NCBI GenBank assembly: GCA_036824145.1
Contig: DAITAT010000001.1
Span: 1 to 64,000 of the forward strand
From: DATMMS01 sp036824145
Lineage (GTDB): Bacteria; Chloroflexota; Dormibacteria; DASZGP01
Length of the DNA stretch: 64,000 bases
Direction of reading: 5' to 3'
Shown one piece after another: positions 48,402 to 57,866 of the stretch. Position 1 is the first letter of the stretch, and every line of letters begins with the position of its first letter. Both the position numbers and the translations under genes were made by a program. The notes under the pieces were generated by a model. The model did not search any database. It had not been told where the DNA came from and worked only from the letters and a program-made list of their open reading frames with translations.

Positions 48402-49058
48402 GTGAGCATGACCAGGGAACGCACCCAGCTTGGCCGCCACCCCGAGCGAGGCCGCGAGGGCCGCGACCTGGTCAACGCCATCCTGGACGAGGCCCTGGTC
48501 TGCCATGTCGGGTTTGTCGCCGACGGCTACCCGACCGTGATCCCCACCCTCCATGCGCGCTCGGATGACACCCTCTACTTGCACGGCTCGCCCGCGAGCC
48601 GGATGCTCCAAGCGGCGCCGGGCGCCGAGGTTTGCGTCACGGTCACCCTGCTGGACGGGGTGGTGATGGCGCGTTCGGCCTTCAACCACTCGATGAACTA
48701 CCGCTCGGTGATGGTCTTCGGCCAGCCGCGCGTCGTCACCGACGCCGCGGAGAAGGCGGCCGCCTTCCACGCCCTCGTCGAGCATGTGGCGAAAGGCCGC
48801 TGGGATGATTCCCGGCAACCCACGCCAGCGGAGATGACCGCCACCACCGTGCTGGCGATCTCCCTCGATGAGGCATCGGCCAAGGTCCGCAGCGGCCCGC
48901 CTGTCGACGAAGACGGCGACCTTGCCCTGGGCGTCTGGGCGGGCGTAGTGCCGCTTCGGACCGTGGCGGGTGACCCCATACCGGATCCCCAGCTATTTCC
49001 GGAAATCGACGTCCCCGAATACGCCCGCGACTACCGTCGCCCGCATGCGACCGAATAG
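48402..49058 (+). CDS. Flavin split-barrel protein (PPOX/nitroimidazole-reductase-like)
   Basis: 218 aa. FMN-binding fold: DLVNAILDEALVCHVGFVADGYPTVIPTLHARSDDTLYLHGSPASRM (about residues 24-70), then the MARSAFNHSMNYRSVMVFGQPRVV segment. This is the group called pyridoxamine 5'-phosphate oxidase family, NimA-like; His after CHVGF may mark the nitroreductase-like type. GTG (48402) and ATG (48408) are both possible starts. A TAGCCT hexamer at 48386 ends ten bases upstream. Confidence 0.87.
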   Translation: MSMTRERTQLGRHPERGREGRDLVNAILDEALVCHVGFVADGYPTVIPTLHARSDDTLYLHGSPASRMLQAAPGAEVCVTVTLLDGVVMARSAFNHSMNYRSVMVFGQPRVVTDAAEKAAAFHALVEHVAKGRWDDSRQPTPAEMTATTVLAISLDEASAKVRSGPPVDEDGDLALGVWAGVVPLRTVAGDPIPDPQLFPEIDVPEYARDYRRPHATE

Positions 49059-49084
49059 CCACGTCAGCCGAATAGGAGGTCAGG

Positions 49085-49609
49085 ATGAGCAGTGAACTGG
49101 ACCCGGGCCGCGCATACCAGGCCCAGCTGCTGGCCCTGGTGGGGGACGACGACCCCGCGGAGATCCAGACGCGTACACCGGCGGCTCTGCGGGACCTTGT
49201 GGCCGAGGCCGGCGACACCGCCCGCGTGAAGCCCGCGCCGGGCGAGTTCTCGCTGGTCGAGTTGATCGGTCACCTGGCCGACGCCCAGTTGGTATCGTTC
49301 ACCCGCTATCGCTGGATCCTGACCCAGGACGAGCCACCTCTGCCGGGTTACGAGCAGGACGATTGGGTCCGGGTTTCTGGCTACGCCGACGCCGATCCGG
49401 CCCAGCTCATCGACCTCTTCGAGGCGGTGCAGCGCGCCAACATCGACCTCTGGCGCCGGACCCCGGCCACGGAGCGTTCGCGGGTTGGGCTGCACGCCGA
49501 ACGCGGTCCGGAGTCATACGAGCTGAGCTTCAAGATCCTGGCCGGTCATGACCTGCTTCACCTCGACCAGGCGCGCCAGACCATCGACGCGGTGAAGGGA
49601 CGGGCCTAG
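49085..49609 (+). CDS. DinB-family protein
   Basis: 174 aa four-helix bundle. Metal-binding His candidates are in ELIGHLADAQ (about residue 62) and HDLLHLDQAR (about 159-163). Members include thiol-S-transferases and metal-dependent hydrolases with bacillithiol/mycothiol; the actual function is not known. A strong AGGAGG ribosome site precedes the ATG. The stop overlaps that of the convergent sirtuin gene. Confidence 0.85.
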   Translation: MSSELDPGRAYQAQLLALVGDDDPAEIQTRTPAALRDLVAEAGDTARVKPAPGEFSLVELIGHLADAQLVSFTRYRWILTQDEPPLPGYEQDDWVRVSGYADADPAQLIDLFEAVQRANIDLWRRTPATERSRVGLHAERGPESYELSFKILAGHDLLHLDQARQTIDAVKGRA

Positions 49610-50367
49610 ACCAGCGCCACCATCGCCGGCAGGACCTCGCCGATGGCCTCGTGGAATACCGCCTCGGCGCCATCGTCAAATGGGGTTGGCTCGGCGTTGA
49701 TGATCACCAACCGCGCGCCCCCGCTCTGTGCGATCGCGGGCAGGCCGGCGGCCGGGTAGACGCCCAGCGAACTGCCGACCGCCAGGCAGAGGTCACAGCT
49801 TTTGGCGGCCAGCTGCGCCTGGGCGAGGTCGTCGGCGACGAGGTTCTGGCCGAAGGAGATGGTCGCGGACTTGAGGATCCCGCCACAGCTACGGCAGGGC
49901 GGGTCGGCTTCGCCGGCGCGCACTCGCGCCAGCGCCCGCTCCATCGGCGCCCGCTCCCCGCAGCTCATGCAGACCACCTCGCGCATGGTTCCGTGGATCT
50001 CTACCGTGATCGCCGGCACCGAGCCGGCGGCCCGGTGGAGGCCGTCGATGTTCTGCGTGACCAACGCCTGCAGATGACCTTTCCGCTGCAGCTCCACCAG
50101 CGCCAGGTGGCCGGAGTTTGGTGCCGCGCCCCAGGCCGGATGGTCGAGCCGCTGGCGCCACGACTCCACCCGCACCTCGGGGTCGGACATGTAATGGTGG
50201 ATGTTCGACAGCCGCTCCGCCTTGGGGTCCTTGGTCCAGACGCCGTTGGGGCCGCGAAAGTCCGGGATCCCGGACTCGGTTGAGATTCCCGCGCCCGTCA
50301 GCGCCAGGACGTAGGGGGCCTCCCGGAGCCAGCCCGCGACGTCTTCGATCGATGCCTTTGCGATCAC
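49606..50367 (-). CDS. Sir2-family NAD-dependent protein deacylase
   Basis: 253 aa. It removes acyl groups from lysines using NAD. NAD motifs: LTGAGISTESGIPDFRG (about residues 17-33), TQNIDGLHRAAG with catalytic His (about 110), zinc finger CMSCGE ... CRSCGG with four Cys, and VGSSLGVYPAAGLP. It lacks the Tyr/Arg desuccinylase pair at the usual site, as far as can be seen. GTG at 50367 is set by CATAAT ending six bases upstream; the longer frame from 50487 would overlap the divergent RDD gene promoter. Confidence 0.9.
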   Translation of the reverse strand: MIAKASIEDVAGWLREAPYVLALTGAGISTESGIPDFRGPNGVWTKDPKAERLSNIHHYMSDPEVRVESWRQRLDHPAWGAAPNSGHLALVELQRKGHLQALVTQNIDGLHRAAGSVPAITVEIHGTMREVVCMSCGERAPMERALARVRAGEADPPCRSCGGILKSATISFGQNLVADDLAQAQLAAKSCDLCLAVGSSLGVYPAAGLPAIAQSGGARLVIINAEPTPFDDGAEAVFHEAIGEVLPAMVALV

Positions 50368-50373
50368 CTTGCG

Positions 50374-50379
50374 ATTATG
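50374..50379 (-). promoter_or_regulatory. -10 element of the sirtuin gene
   Basis: CATAAT on the minus strand, one mismatch to consensus, ending 6 bases before the GTG at 50367. Confidence 0.55.
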
Positions 50380-50425
50380 TCCAGTCCGCAACCGCACTCT
50401 TGCCGCACGCAGACCAGCGGCACCC

Positions 50426-50454
50426 TTACTCGCCGCGGGCACGTCGGTTATGGT
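50426..50454 (+). promoter_or_regulatory. Promoter of the RDD gene
   Basis: TTACTC (50426-50431), 17-base spacer, TATGGT (50449-50454). GGAGGG ribosome site precedes the ATG at 50486. Confidence 0.5.
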
Positions 50455-50485
50455 GGTCCTTCGCGCGTAGTACGGAGGGATCGAC

Positions 50486-51112
50486 ATGGCAGACCAGCCG
50501 CAGCCACCCGGGGGCTACCAGCCTCCGCCCCCACCGCCGCCCGGCGGGTACACACCTACACCGCCGCTCGGCGGCTACGCGCCACCGCCTTCACCCCCGC
50601 CGCCGCCGGCCGCGTACGTCCCTCCGCCGGCACCTGCTGCGGCTGCGCCAGGTATCGGCTACGGCGGTTTCGGCCTCCGTTTCGTCGCGCGCCTGCTCGA
50701 CAGCCTGATCCTGGGAATTCCTTTTGGGGTTTTCTTCGCCCTGATTGGAGGCCTGGCGGTGGCCAGCGTCAGCACCACTGTGGATGCCAACGGCAATGTC
50801 AACACCGTCGCAGCAGGCGGCGCTGGCGGGCTGCTCATCCTTCTCTACCTGGCCCTGCTGGTCGTCACCGTCCTCTACTTCGTGGTCCTGTGGTCTCGCG
50901 GCGGCACGATCGGGCAGCGGTTGCTCAAGCTTCGCGTCGTGGACGCCACCACTGGCGCCAACATCAGCATGGGCAAGGCCTTCCTGCGTTACGTCGGCCT
51001 GATCATCGCGGCGATCCCGTGCTACCTCGGACTACTCTGGGTGATCTGGGACCCGCGCAAGCAGGGCTGGCACGACAAGATCGCGGGAACGGTGGTGACC
51101 CACACCGCCTGA
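50486..51112 (+). CDS. RDD-family membrane protein
   Basis: 208 aa. The first 60 residues are Pro/Tyr/Gly rich with repeated GGY-PPP units, like surface-exposed or cytoplasmic tails of actinobacterial RDD proteins. The RDD domain follows: GGFGLRFVARLLDSLILG (RxxDs/RLLD), two or three helices, the GTIGQRLLKLRVVDATTGANI motif and VIWDPRKQGWHDKIAGT. Its role (transport or Na+/H+ exchange in some members) is unsettled. Directly upstream of tig. Confidence 0.88.
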   Translation: MADQPQPPGGYQPPPPPPPGGYTPTPPLGGYAPPPSPPPPPAAYVPPPAPAAAAPGIGYGGFGLRFVARLLDSLILGIPFGVFFALIGGLAVASVSTTVDANGNVNTVAAGGAGGLLILLYLALLVVTVLYFVVLWSRGGTIGQRLLKLRVVDATTGANISMGKAFLRYVGLIIAAIPCYLGLLWVIWDPRKQGWHDKIAGTVVTHTA

Positions 51113-51136
51113 GGGGTTGCTGCAGGCCGGCCCATG

Positions 51137-51142
51137 TAGACT
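51137..51142 (+). promoter_or_regulatory. -10 element of the tig-clp operon
   Basis: TAGACT, ending 9 bases before ATG at 51152; the leader would be about 3 bases. Confidence 0.45.
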
Positions 51143-51151
51143 CCTCAGGCC

Positions 51152-52591
51152 ATGCAGGTCAGCCTCGAGCATCGGCCGGGATCGGTGGTCGAGCTCTCCA
51201 TTGAGGTGCCCACCGAACAGGTCGAGCGCGCCATTCAGCAAGCCTTCGACCGGCTCAGTCCCAGGGTTCGCGTTGCCGGTTTTCGGCCCGGCAAAGCGCC
51301 CCGCGAAATCCTCGAGCGCGAGATCGGCTGGCCGGCGCTGCGCGAGCAGGCGATCGACATCATGGTGCCCGAGGCGCTGACCCAGGCGGTGGCCGATCAC
51401 CAGCTCCACGCGATCGACAATCCCAAGGTCGAGATCGAGTCTTTCGAGCGGCTCCAGCCCGCCAAATTCCGGGCCCTGGTCACGGTCAAACCCGAGGTCG
51501 AACTGGCCGATGCTCTGGCGATCAAGGCACCGCTGCAGGAGGCGCCGGTGGGCACCGACAAGGTCGACGCCGCCATCGACGAGATCCGCGAGAGCCTGGC
51601 CACGCTGGTCCCCGCCGAGAATCGCCCCGTGCGGGAGGGCGACCACCTGGTCGTCGACCTCGAGGTGCGCAAGGATGGGGCTGCGGTCGACGACCAGCCC
51701 ACCGAGAACCTGGAGCTCGACGTCCACGCCGAGAACCTCCTGCCGGGTCTCTTCGACGGCCTCAACGCCATGAGCCAGGGCGAGAGTAAGGAGATCCCGG
51801 TGCACCTGCCTGACGACTATCGCCGGGCCGACCTGGCCGGCCAGGACGTGGTCTTTGCGGTCACCGTCAAGGAGATCAAGGAGCACCAGCTGCCCGAGAT
51901 CGACGACGAGCTGGCCAAGCTCAGCGGCGCCGGCCAGACCATCGCCGAGCTCCGCGAAAGGGTGGAGCAGAGGTTGCGGGCGGCGGCTGAGCGCGACGCT
52001 GTCTTCGCCCAGCAGAAGGCGGCCCTGGACGCGCTGATCGAATCGTCCAAGTTCGAGGTGCCCGAGGTGATCGTCGACGACGAGGTGGAGCGGGACATCC
52101 GCAACCTCGACATCAGCCTGGGCCAGCAGGGTATCGACTTCGAGAAGTTCATCGAGTTTGGCGGCGCCGACCTGCAGCAGCTGCGCCAGGAGCGGCGCCC
52201 AGGCGCCCGCGATCGGGCCGCGCAGGAGCTTGTGCTTGACGCGCTGGCCGAGCAGCAGGGCATCGAGCCGAGCCAGGCGCACATCGACGCCGAGGCCGAC
52301 CGCGTGCTCGAGGGCAGTGATGACGCAGAGCGGCTCAAGTCGTCGGACCGCGTCCGCGCCTACGTCGGCGAGCGGATGCGGCTGCAGTGGGCCTTACTCT
52401 GGCTGGCCGCCACCGCCCGGGGCGAGTCGTGGTCGCCGCCCGAGCCTGGGGTCGGCGACGAAGACCCGGGAGCCCTTGCGGCCGCCGACGAGCTGATTGC
52501 CGATGAGCCGGAGCCGGCGGCGGCCGCCGAGAGCGCGGCTCCAGAGCCAGAACCCGAGCCGGCACGAGCCGACGGAATGACGGAGATCTGA
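51152..52591 (+). CDS. tig: Trigger factor
   Basis: 479 aa. Ribosome-bound chaperone and prolyl isomerase. The ribosome-binding loop VAGFRPGKAPREI (about residues 36-48) is a G-F-R-x-G-K-x-P signature. The PPIase domain (about 145-235: EGDHLVVDLEVRKDGAAVDD) and the C-terminal helical arms follow. The end is a 50-residue Glu/Ala/Pro-rich tail absent in E. coli. The gene stands first in tig-clpP-clpX, a widely kept order. Confidence 0.95.
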   Translation: MQVSLEHRPGSVVELSIEVPTEQVERAIQQAFDRLSPRVRVAGFRPGKAPREILEREIGWPALREQAIDIMVPEALTQAVADHQLHAIDNPKVEIESFERLQPAKFRALVTVKPEVELADALAIKAPLQEAPVGTDKVDAAIDEIRESLATLVPAENRPVREGDHLVVDLEVRKDGAAVDDQPTENLELDVHAENLLPGLFDGLNAMSQGESKEIPVHLPDDYRRADLAGQDVVFAVTVKEIKEHQLPEIDDELAKLSGAGQTIAELRERVEQRLRAAAERDAVFAQQKAALDALIESSKFEVPEVIVDDEVERDIRNLDISLGQQGIDFEKFIEFGGADLQQLRQERRPGARDRAAQELVLDALAEQQGIEPSQAHIDAEADRVLEGSDDAERLKSSDRVRAYVGERMRLQWALLWLAATARGESWSPPEPGVGDEDPGALAAADELIADEPEPAAAAESAAPEPEPEPARADGMTEI

Positions 52592-52649
52592 CACAGGTTG
52601 GTGAACACTGGCGACCAGCGGCATGGGAGTCAAAGGGACGGTGAGTAAT

Positions 52650-53366
52650 ATGGATCCCATGGAGCCAGTCAGGGACTACCTGGTCCCGATGGTCATCGAG
52701 ACCACCAATCGGGGCGAGCGCGCCTTCGACATCTACTCGAGGCTGCTCAAGGACCGGATCATCTTTATCGGCACCCCGATTGACGACCAGATCGCCAACC
52801 TGGTGATGGCACAGCTGCTCTTCCTCGAGGGTGAGGACCCCGAGAAAGACATCAACATCTACATCAACTCGCCCGGCGGCGTGATCACCTCGGGGCTGGC
52901 CATCTACGACACCATGCAGTACATCAAGCCGCGGATCAGCACCATTTGCATGGGCTTGGCGGCGTCGATGGCGGTACCCATCCTGGCCGGCGGCACCAAG
53001 GGCATGCGCTTTGCTTTGCCCAACACCCGGATCATGATCCACCAGCCCAGCGGAGGCTTCCAGGGCCAGGCGGCCGACATCGAGATCCAGGCCCAGGAGG
53101 TGCTCTTCCTCAAGGAGCGCATCAACGAGATCCTGGCCAGCCACACCGGCCAGCCGATTGACCGCATCAGCCAGGACTCCGACCGCGACCGCTGGATGAA
53201 GCCCGAGGAAGCCCAGGATTACGGCATCATCGACGACATCATCCAGCGCCACGAAAAGGCCGAGGAGATCCAGGGTTTGCTCGACGGCAAGCTTGAAAAG
53301 GACCCCAAGCTGGACACCAAAACGGGCGAAAAAAGTGGCGAAAAAGCGGAGCCAGCCAAGGCTTAA
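52650..53366 (+). CDS. clpP: ATP-dependent Clp protease proteolytic subunit
   Basis: 238 aa. Serine protease that degrades unfolded proteins with ClpX. Catalytic triad: Ser in GLAASMAV (about residue 108), His in IMIHQPSGG (about 133) and Asp in DSDRDRW (about 182). The first 10-15 residues may be a propeptide. There is a C-terminal extension of about 35 Lys/Glu residues beyond normal ClpP, probably disordered. ATG at 52650 is favoured; ATG at 52623 would add nine residues. Coupled with clpX downstream. Confidence 0.95.
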   Translation: MDPMEPVRDYLVPMVIETTNRGERAFDIYSRLLKDRIIFIGTPIDDQIANLVMAQLLFLEGEDPEKDINIYINSPGGVITSGLAIYDTMQYIKPRISTICMGLAASMAVPILAGGTKGMRFALPNTRIMIHQPSGGFQGQAADIEIQAQEVLFLKERINEILASHTGQPIDRISQDSDRDRWMKPEEAQDYGIIDDIIQRHEKAEEIQGLLDGKLEKDPKLDTKTGEKSGEKAEPAKA

Positions 53367-53393
53367 GCGGTAGGGTGGTCTGGTGACACAAGT

Positions 53394-54680
<1,287 letters not shown>

Positions 54681-54681
54681 T

Positions 54682-54699
54682 CCTCCTGGCCTGAGGAGG
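54682..54699 (+). terminator. Stem-loop between clpX and valS
   Basis: CCTCCT (54682-54687) pairs with AGGAGG (54694-54699) around a 6-base loop, starting directly after the clpX stop. No T tract. It may be a weak terminator or 3' end signal; a TAGACC hexamer follows at 54713. Confidence 0.4.
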
Positions 54700-54734
54700 C
54701 CTCTGGAGCCGCTAGACCTTAAGCTTTACGCCGT

Positions 54735-57383
54735 ATGGCGGCGGAGATGGACAAAGCCTGGAAGCCCCAGGAGGTCGAACGTGAGCTCTACCGACAATGG
54801 GAGGAAGCCGGGCTCTTTGTAGCCGACAACAAATCCGACCGACCGCGTTTCAGCATCGTCCTCCCCCCGCCCAACACCACCGGCGAGCTGCACCTTGGCC
54901 ACGCCACCAACCACTCCCTCCAGGACATCTACTGCCGCTATAAGCGGATGCGGGGATTTGAGGTTCTGTGGTTGCCCGGTACCGACCACGCCGCCATCGC
55001 CACCCAGAACGTGATCGAGAGGCAACTGGCCTCCGAGGGCACCTCCAAGGAGGAGCTGGGCCGCTCCGCCTTCGAGAAACGGGTGGCGGCCTGGTACGAG
55101 AGCGTGGGCAAGGCCATCCTCGACCAGGAGCGGCGCTTGGGCCTTAGCCTCGACTGGTCGCGCCTGCGCTTCACCCTCGACGAGCGATACGTGCGCGCTA
55201 TTCGCGAAGCCTTCGTGCGCCTCTTCAACGACGGCCTTCTCTACCGTGGTCCGCGGATCGTCAACTGGTGCCCGCGCGATCGGTCATCGATAAGCGACCT
55301 CGAGGTCGAGTGGCGGGAACACGAAGACCCGCTCTACTACATCCGCTACGACTTGGTCGACGGTGACGGCCACCTGGTGGTGGCCACGGTCCGACCCGAG
55401 ACGATGCTTGCGGACACGGCGGTGGCCGTCAACCCCAAGGATGAGCGCTACCAGCGGTTCATCGGACGCAAGGCCTGGCTCCCAATCGTCGGCCGCGAGC
55501 TCGAGGTGGTTGGCGACGAGGCCGTCGACATGAAGTTCGGTACCGGCGCCTTGAAAGTCACGCCGGGCCACGACGCGATGGATTACGAGATCGGCCAACG
55601 GCACGGCCTCGAGATCCTCACCTGTATCGACAAGAAAGGCAACATCACCAGCGACGACTGGGTCCCCGACACCCTGTGGACCCTCGACGCGGCCACCGCC
55701 CGCGGCCGCATCGTGACGATGCTCAAGGAGCGCGACCACCTGGTCAGGGTCGAGCCCCATGTCCACTCCGTGGGCCACTGCGACCGGTGTGGCGAGATCA
55801 TTGAACCACTCGTCGACGAGCAATGGTGGTGCTCGATGGAGGAGCTGCGTGACCCCGCGGTCAAAGTGGTCGAGGAGGGGAAGGTCGGCTTCGTCCCCGA
55901 GCGCTGGACCAAGGTCTACCTCGACTGGATGGCAGGCCTGCGCGACTGGAACGTGTCGCGCCAGCTCTGGCTAGGGCACCGAATCCCGGTCTACTACTGC
56001 GGAAAGGATCACACCTTCGCCTCGGTTGAGGAGCCGATCAAGTGCCCGGATTGCGGCGATCGCAAGCTGCGCCAGGATCCCGACGTCCTCGACACCTGGT
56101 TCTCCTCGGCACTGTGGCCCTTCGCGACCATGGGCTGGCCCGAGAAGACCGACGACCTGGACGCGTTCTTTCCCACCGACGTGCTTGGCACCGCCCGCGA
56201 CATCCTCTTCCTCTGGGTGGCGCGAATGATCATGACCTCACTGCGATTCACCGGCGAGATCCCCTTCCACACCGTCCTCATGCACGCCACCATCCAGGCC
56301 CCCGACGGCCAGCGGATGAGCAAATCCAAGGGCAACGGCGTCGACCCCATCCAGATGATCGACCGCTACGGCGCCGACGCGGTGCGGGCCTGGGCCGCGG
56401 CGGTGGGGCTGCGCGGCCAGGACGTGCGCTTTGACGAGGAGCTGATCCGCTCCTACCAGCTCTTCGCCAACAAGCTCTGGAACGTCGCCCGCCTGGTACT
56501 GACCAACGTCGACGGCGTAGCGGTCCAGCCGGTCGGCGCGCTGGCGGAGCGCGACTGCTTCGACGCCTGGATCCTAAGCCGTCTCGACGCCACCGTCGTG
56601 GAGGTGACGGACTCGCTGGAGCGCCATCGCCCGGGTGATGCCATCACCGCGATCTACGAGTTCGCCTGGCACGAGTTCGCGGACTGGTACCTGGAGGCCG
56701 CCAAGCCGCGCTTCCGAGCCCCCGCCGACGACCCCGGCCATGTCACCGCCGCGTCGACCGCGCTCCACGTCCTCGACACCACCCTGAGGCTGCTGCATCC
56801 CTACATGCCGTTTGTGACCGAGACGGTCTGGCAGAGGCTTCCCGGCGAACGGCCGGCCATGATCGCCCGCGACGCCGCCGCCTGGCCCGAGCCAGCGGGC
56901 CTCGCCGACGCCGGCGCCGATGCCGCCATGGCGACGATGTTCGAGCTGGTGCGGGAGCTTCGGGACGCGCGCAAGGCCATCGGCGCCGGCGCGCGCGAAC
57001 GCGTCCCTGTCACCGCCTCTCGGGTGGCGCCGGATTCTGCGGCGACGCTGCTGGACGGCGACTGCGGCCGGACGGCGATCGCTTGGCTGGCGTCGATCGA
57101 CTTCGTCGAGGAGCTGCCGGCGCCGTCGGTGCGCACCCTGGTGGTGGCTGGTCTCGAGGTCGCGGTGAGCCCGCCCGAGCGCTCCAGCGGGCCCGCTGAC
57201 CACGCTGCCCTGGAGCGTGAGCTCGATGCCGCGCGGGCTAATATCGCTAGGCTGGAAGGTCAGTTGGCCAACCAGCAGTTCCTCAGCAAGGCCAAGCCCG
57301 AAGTGGTCCAGCAGGCCCGGGACCGCTTGGCCGCGGCCCAAGAGCGACTCGCCACCCTGGAGGACGCCTTCTCACGTGCTTAA
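54735..57383 (+). CDS. valS: Valyl-tRNA synthetase
   Basis: 882 aa. Class I synthetase: HIGH motif in PNTTGELHLGHA (about residues 45-56) and KMSKS in MSKSKGNGVDP (about 530). The editing domain is near residues 195-340; the anticodon-binding domain is near 620-790; the C-terminal coiled coil (ERELDAARANIARLEGQL) binds the tRNA. Complete and of normal length. Its end overlaps the zinc-ribbon membrane gene. Confidence 0.97.
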   Translation: MAAEMDKAWKPQEVERELYRQWEEAGLFVADNKSDRPRFSIVLPPPNTTGELHLGHATNHSLQDIYCRYKRMRGFEVLWLPGTDHAAIATQNVIERQLASEGTSKEELGRSAFEKRVAAWYESVGKAILDQERRLGLSLDWSRLRFTLDERYVRAIREAFVRLFNDGLLYRGPRIVNWCPRDRSSISDLEVEWREHEDPLYYIRYDLVDGDGHLVVATVRPETMLADTAVAVNPKDERYQRFIGRKAWLPIVGRELEVVGDEAVDMKFGTGALKVTPGHDAMDYEIGQRHGLEILTCIDKKGNITSDDWVPDTLWTLDAATARGRIVTMLKERDHLVRVEPHVHSVGHCDRCGEIIEPLVDEQWWCSMEELRDPAVKVVEEGKVGFVPERWTKVYLDWMAGLRDWNVSRQLWLGHRIPVYYCGKDHTFASVEEPIKCPDCGDRKLRQDPDVLDTWFSSALWPFATMGWPEKTDDLDAFFPTDVLGTARDILFLWVARMIMTSLRFTGEIPFHTVLMHATIQAPDGQRMSKSKGNGVDPIQMIDRYGADAVRAWAAAVGLRGQDVRFDEELIRSYQLFANKLWNVARLVLTNVDGVAVQPVGALAERDCFDAWILSRLDATVVEVTDSLERHRPGDAITAIYEFAWHEFADWYLEAAKPRFRAPADDPGHVTAASTALHVLDTTLRLLHPYMPFVTETVWQRLPGERPAMIARDAAAWPEPAGLADAGADAAMATMFELVRELRDARKAIGAGARERVPVTASRVAPDSAATLLDGDCGRTAIAWLASIDFVEELPAPSVRTLVVAGLEVAVSPPERSSGPADHAALERELDAARANIARLEGQLANQQFLSKAKPEVVQQARDRLAAAQERLATLEDAFSRA

Positions 57384-57831
57384 GAACCTAGGCTCGCTGC
57401 TGATCATCCTGGGGATCTACTCGGTCGTCCTCTACCTGGCGATCGCCTACTGGGCCCTCAAGGATGCCCGCGAGCGCTCCGATTCGTGGGGGCTGCACTA
57501 CTTCGCCCTCTTCATCAACCTGCTGCTGCCCCTGCTGGGCCTGCTCATCTACCTGCTGGTGCGGCCCGGCACCACGATGGTCGAGCGGCGCGCCCTCGAA
57601 CTGGAGTCCCAGGCCCTGGCCCTGACTGACGGCGAAGAAGGCCAACGGCCGTGTCCAGCCTGCGGGCGGGACATCGAGAGGGACTTCATCCTCTGTCCTT
57701 ACTGCCAGTCGCGCTTCGCCAAGCGCTGTCCTTCGTGTCAGAAGTCGGTCAGGCTCGGGTGGAGCCTCTGCCCTTATTGCGCGACGAGCCTGGAGATGGG
57801 CAAGGTCTCGCGCGCCGCCGGTCTGGACTGA
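57376..57831 (+). CDS. Membrane protein with double zinc ribbon
   Basis: 151 aa. Two hydrophobic helices (about residues 5-27 and 43-62) are followed by a charged linker and two zinc ribbons: CPACGRDIERDFILCPYC and CPSCQKSVRLGWSLCPYC (about residues 93-140). Such double zinc-ribbon proteins are usually adaptor or scaffolding proteins. GTG start overlaps the valS stop. The next gene, the first of the complex-I-like trio, begins close to or inside its stop. Confidence 0.85.
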   Translation: MLKNLGSLLIILGIYSVVLYLAIAYWALKDARERSDSWGLHYFALFINLLLPLLGLLIYLLVRPGTTMVERRALELESQALALTDGEEGQRPCPACGRDIERDFILCPYCQSRFAKRCPSCQKSVRLGWSLCPYCATSLEMGKVSRAAGLD

Positions 57832-57866
57832 CTCTCACCCTCCAGGTCCTTGGCCCAAGCCTGGTC

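Noticed and set aside
54694..54699. AGGAGG as ribosome site of valS
   Set aside because: It lies 35 bases before the ATG and is paired in a hairpin, so it cannot serve as the Shine-Dalgarno for valS.
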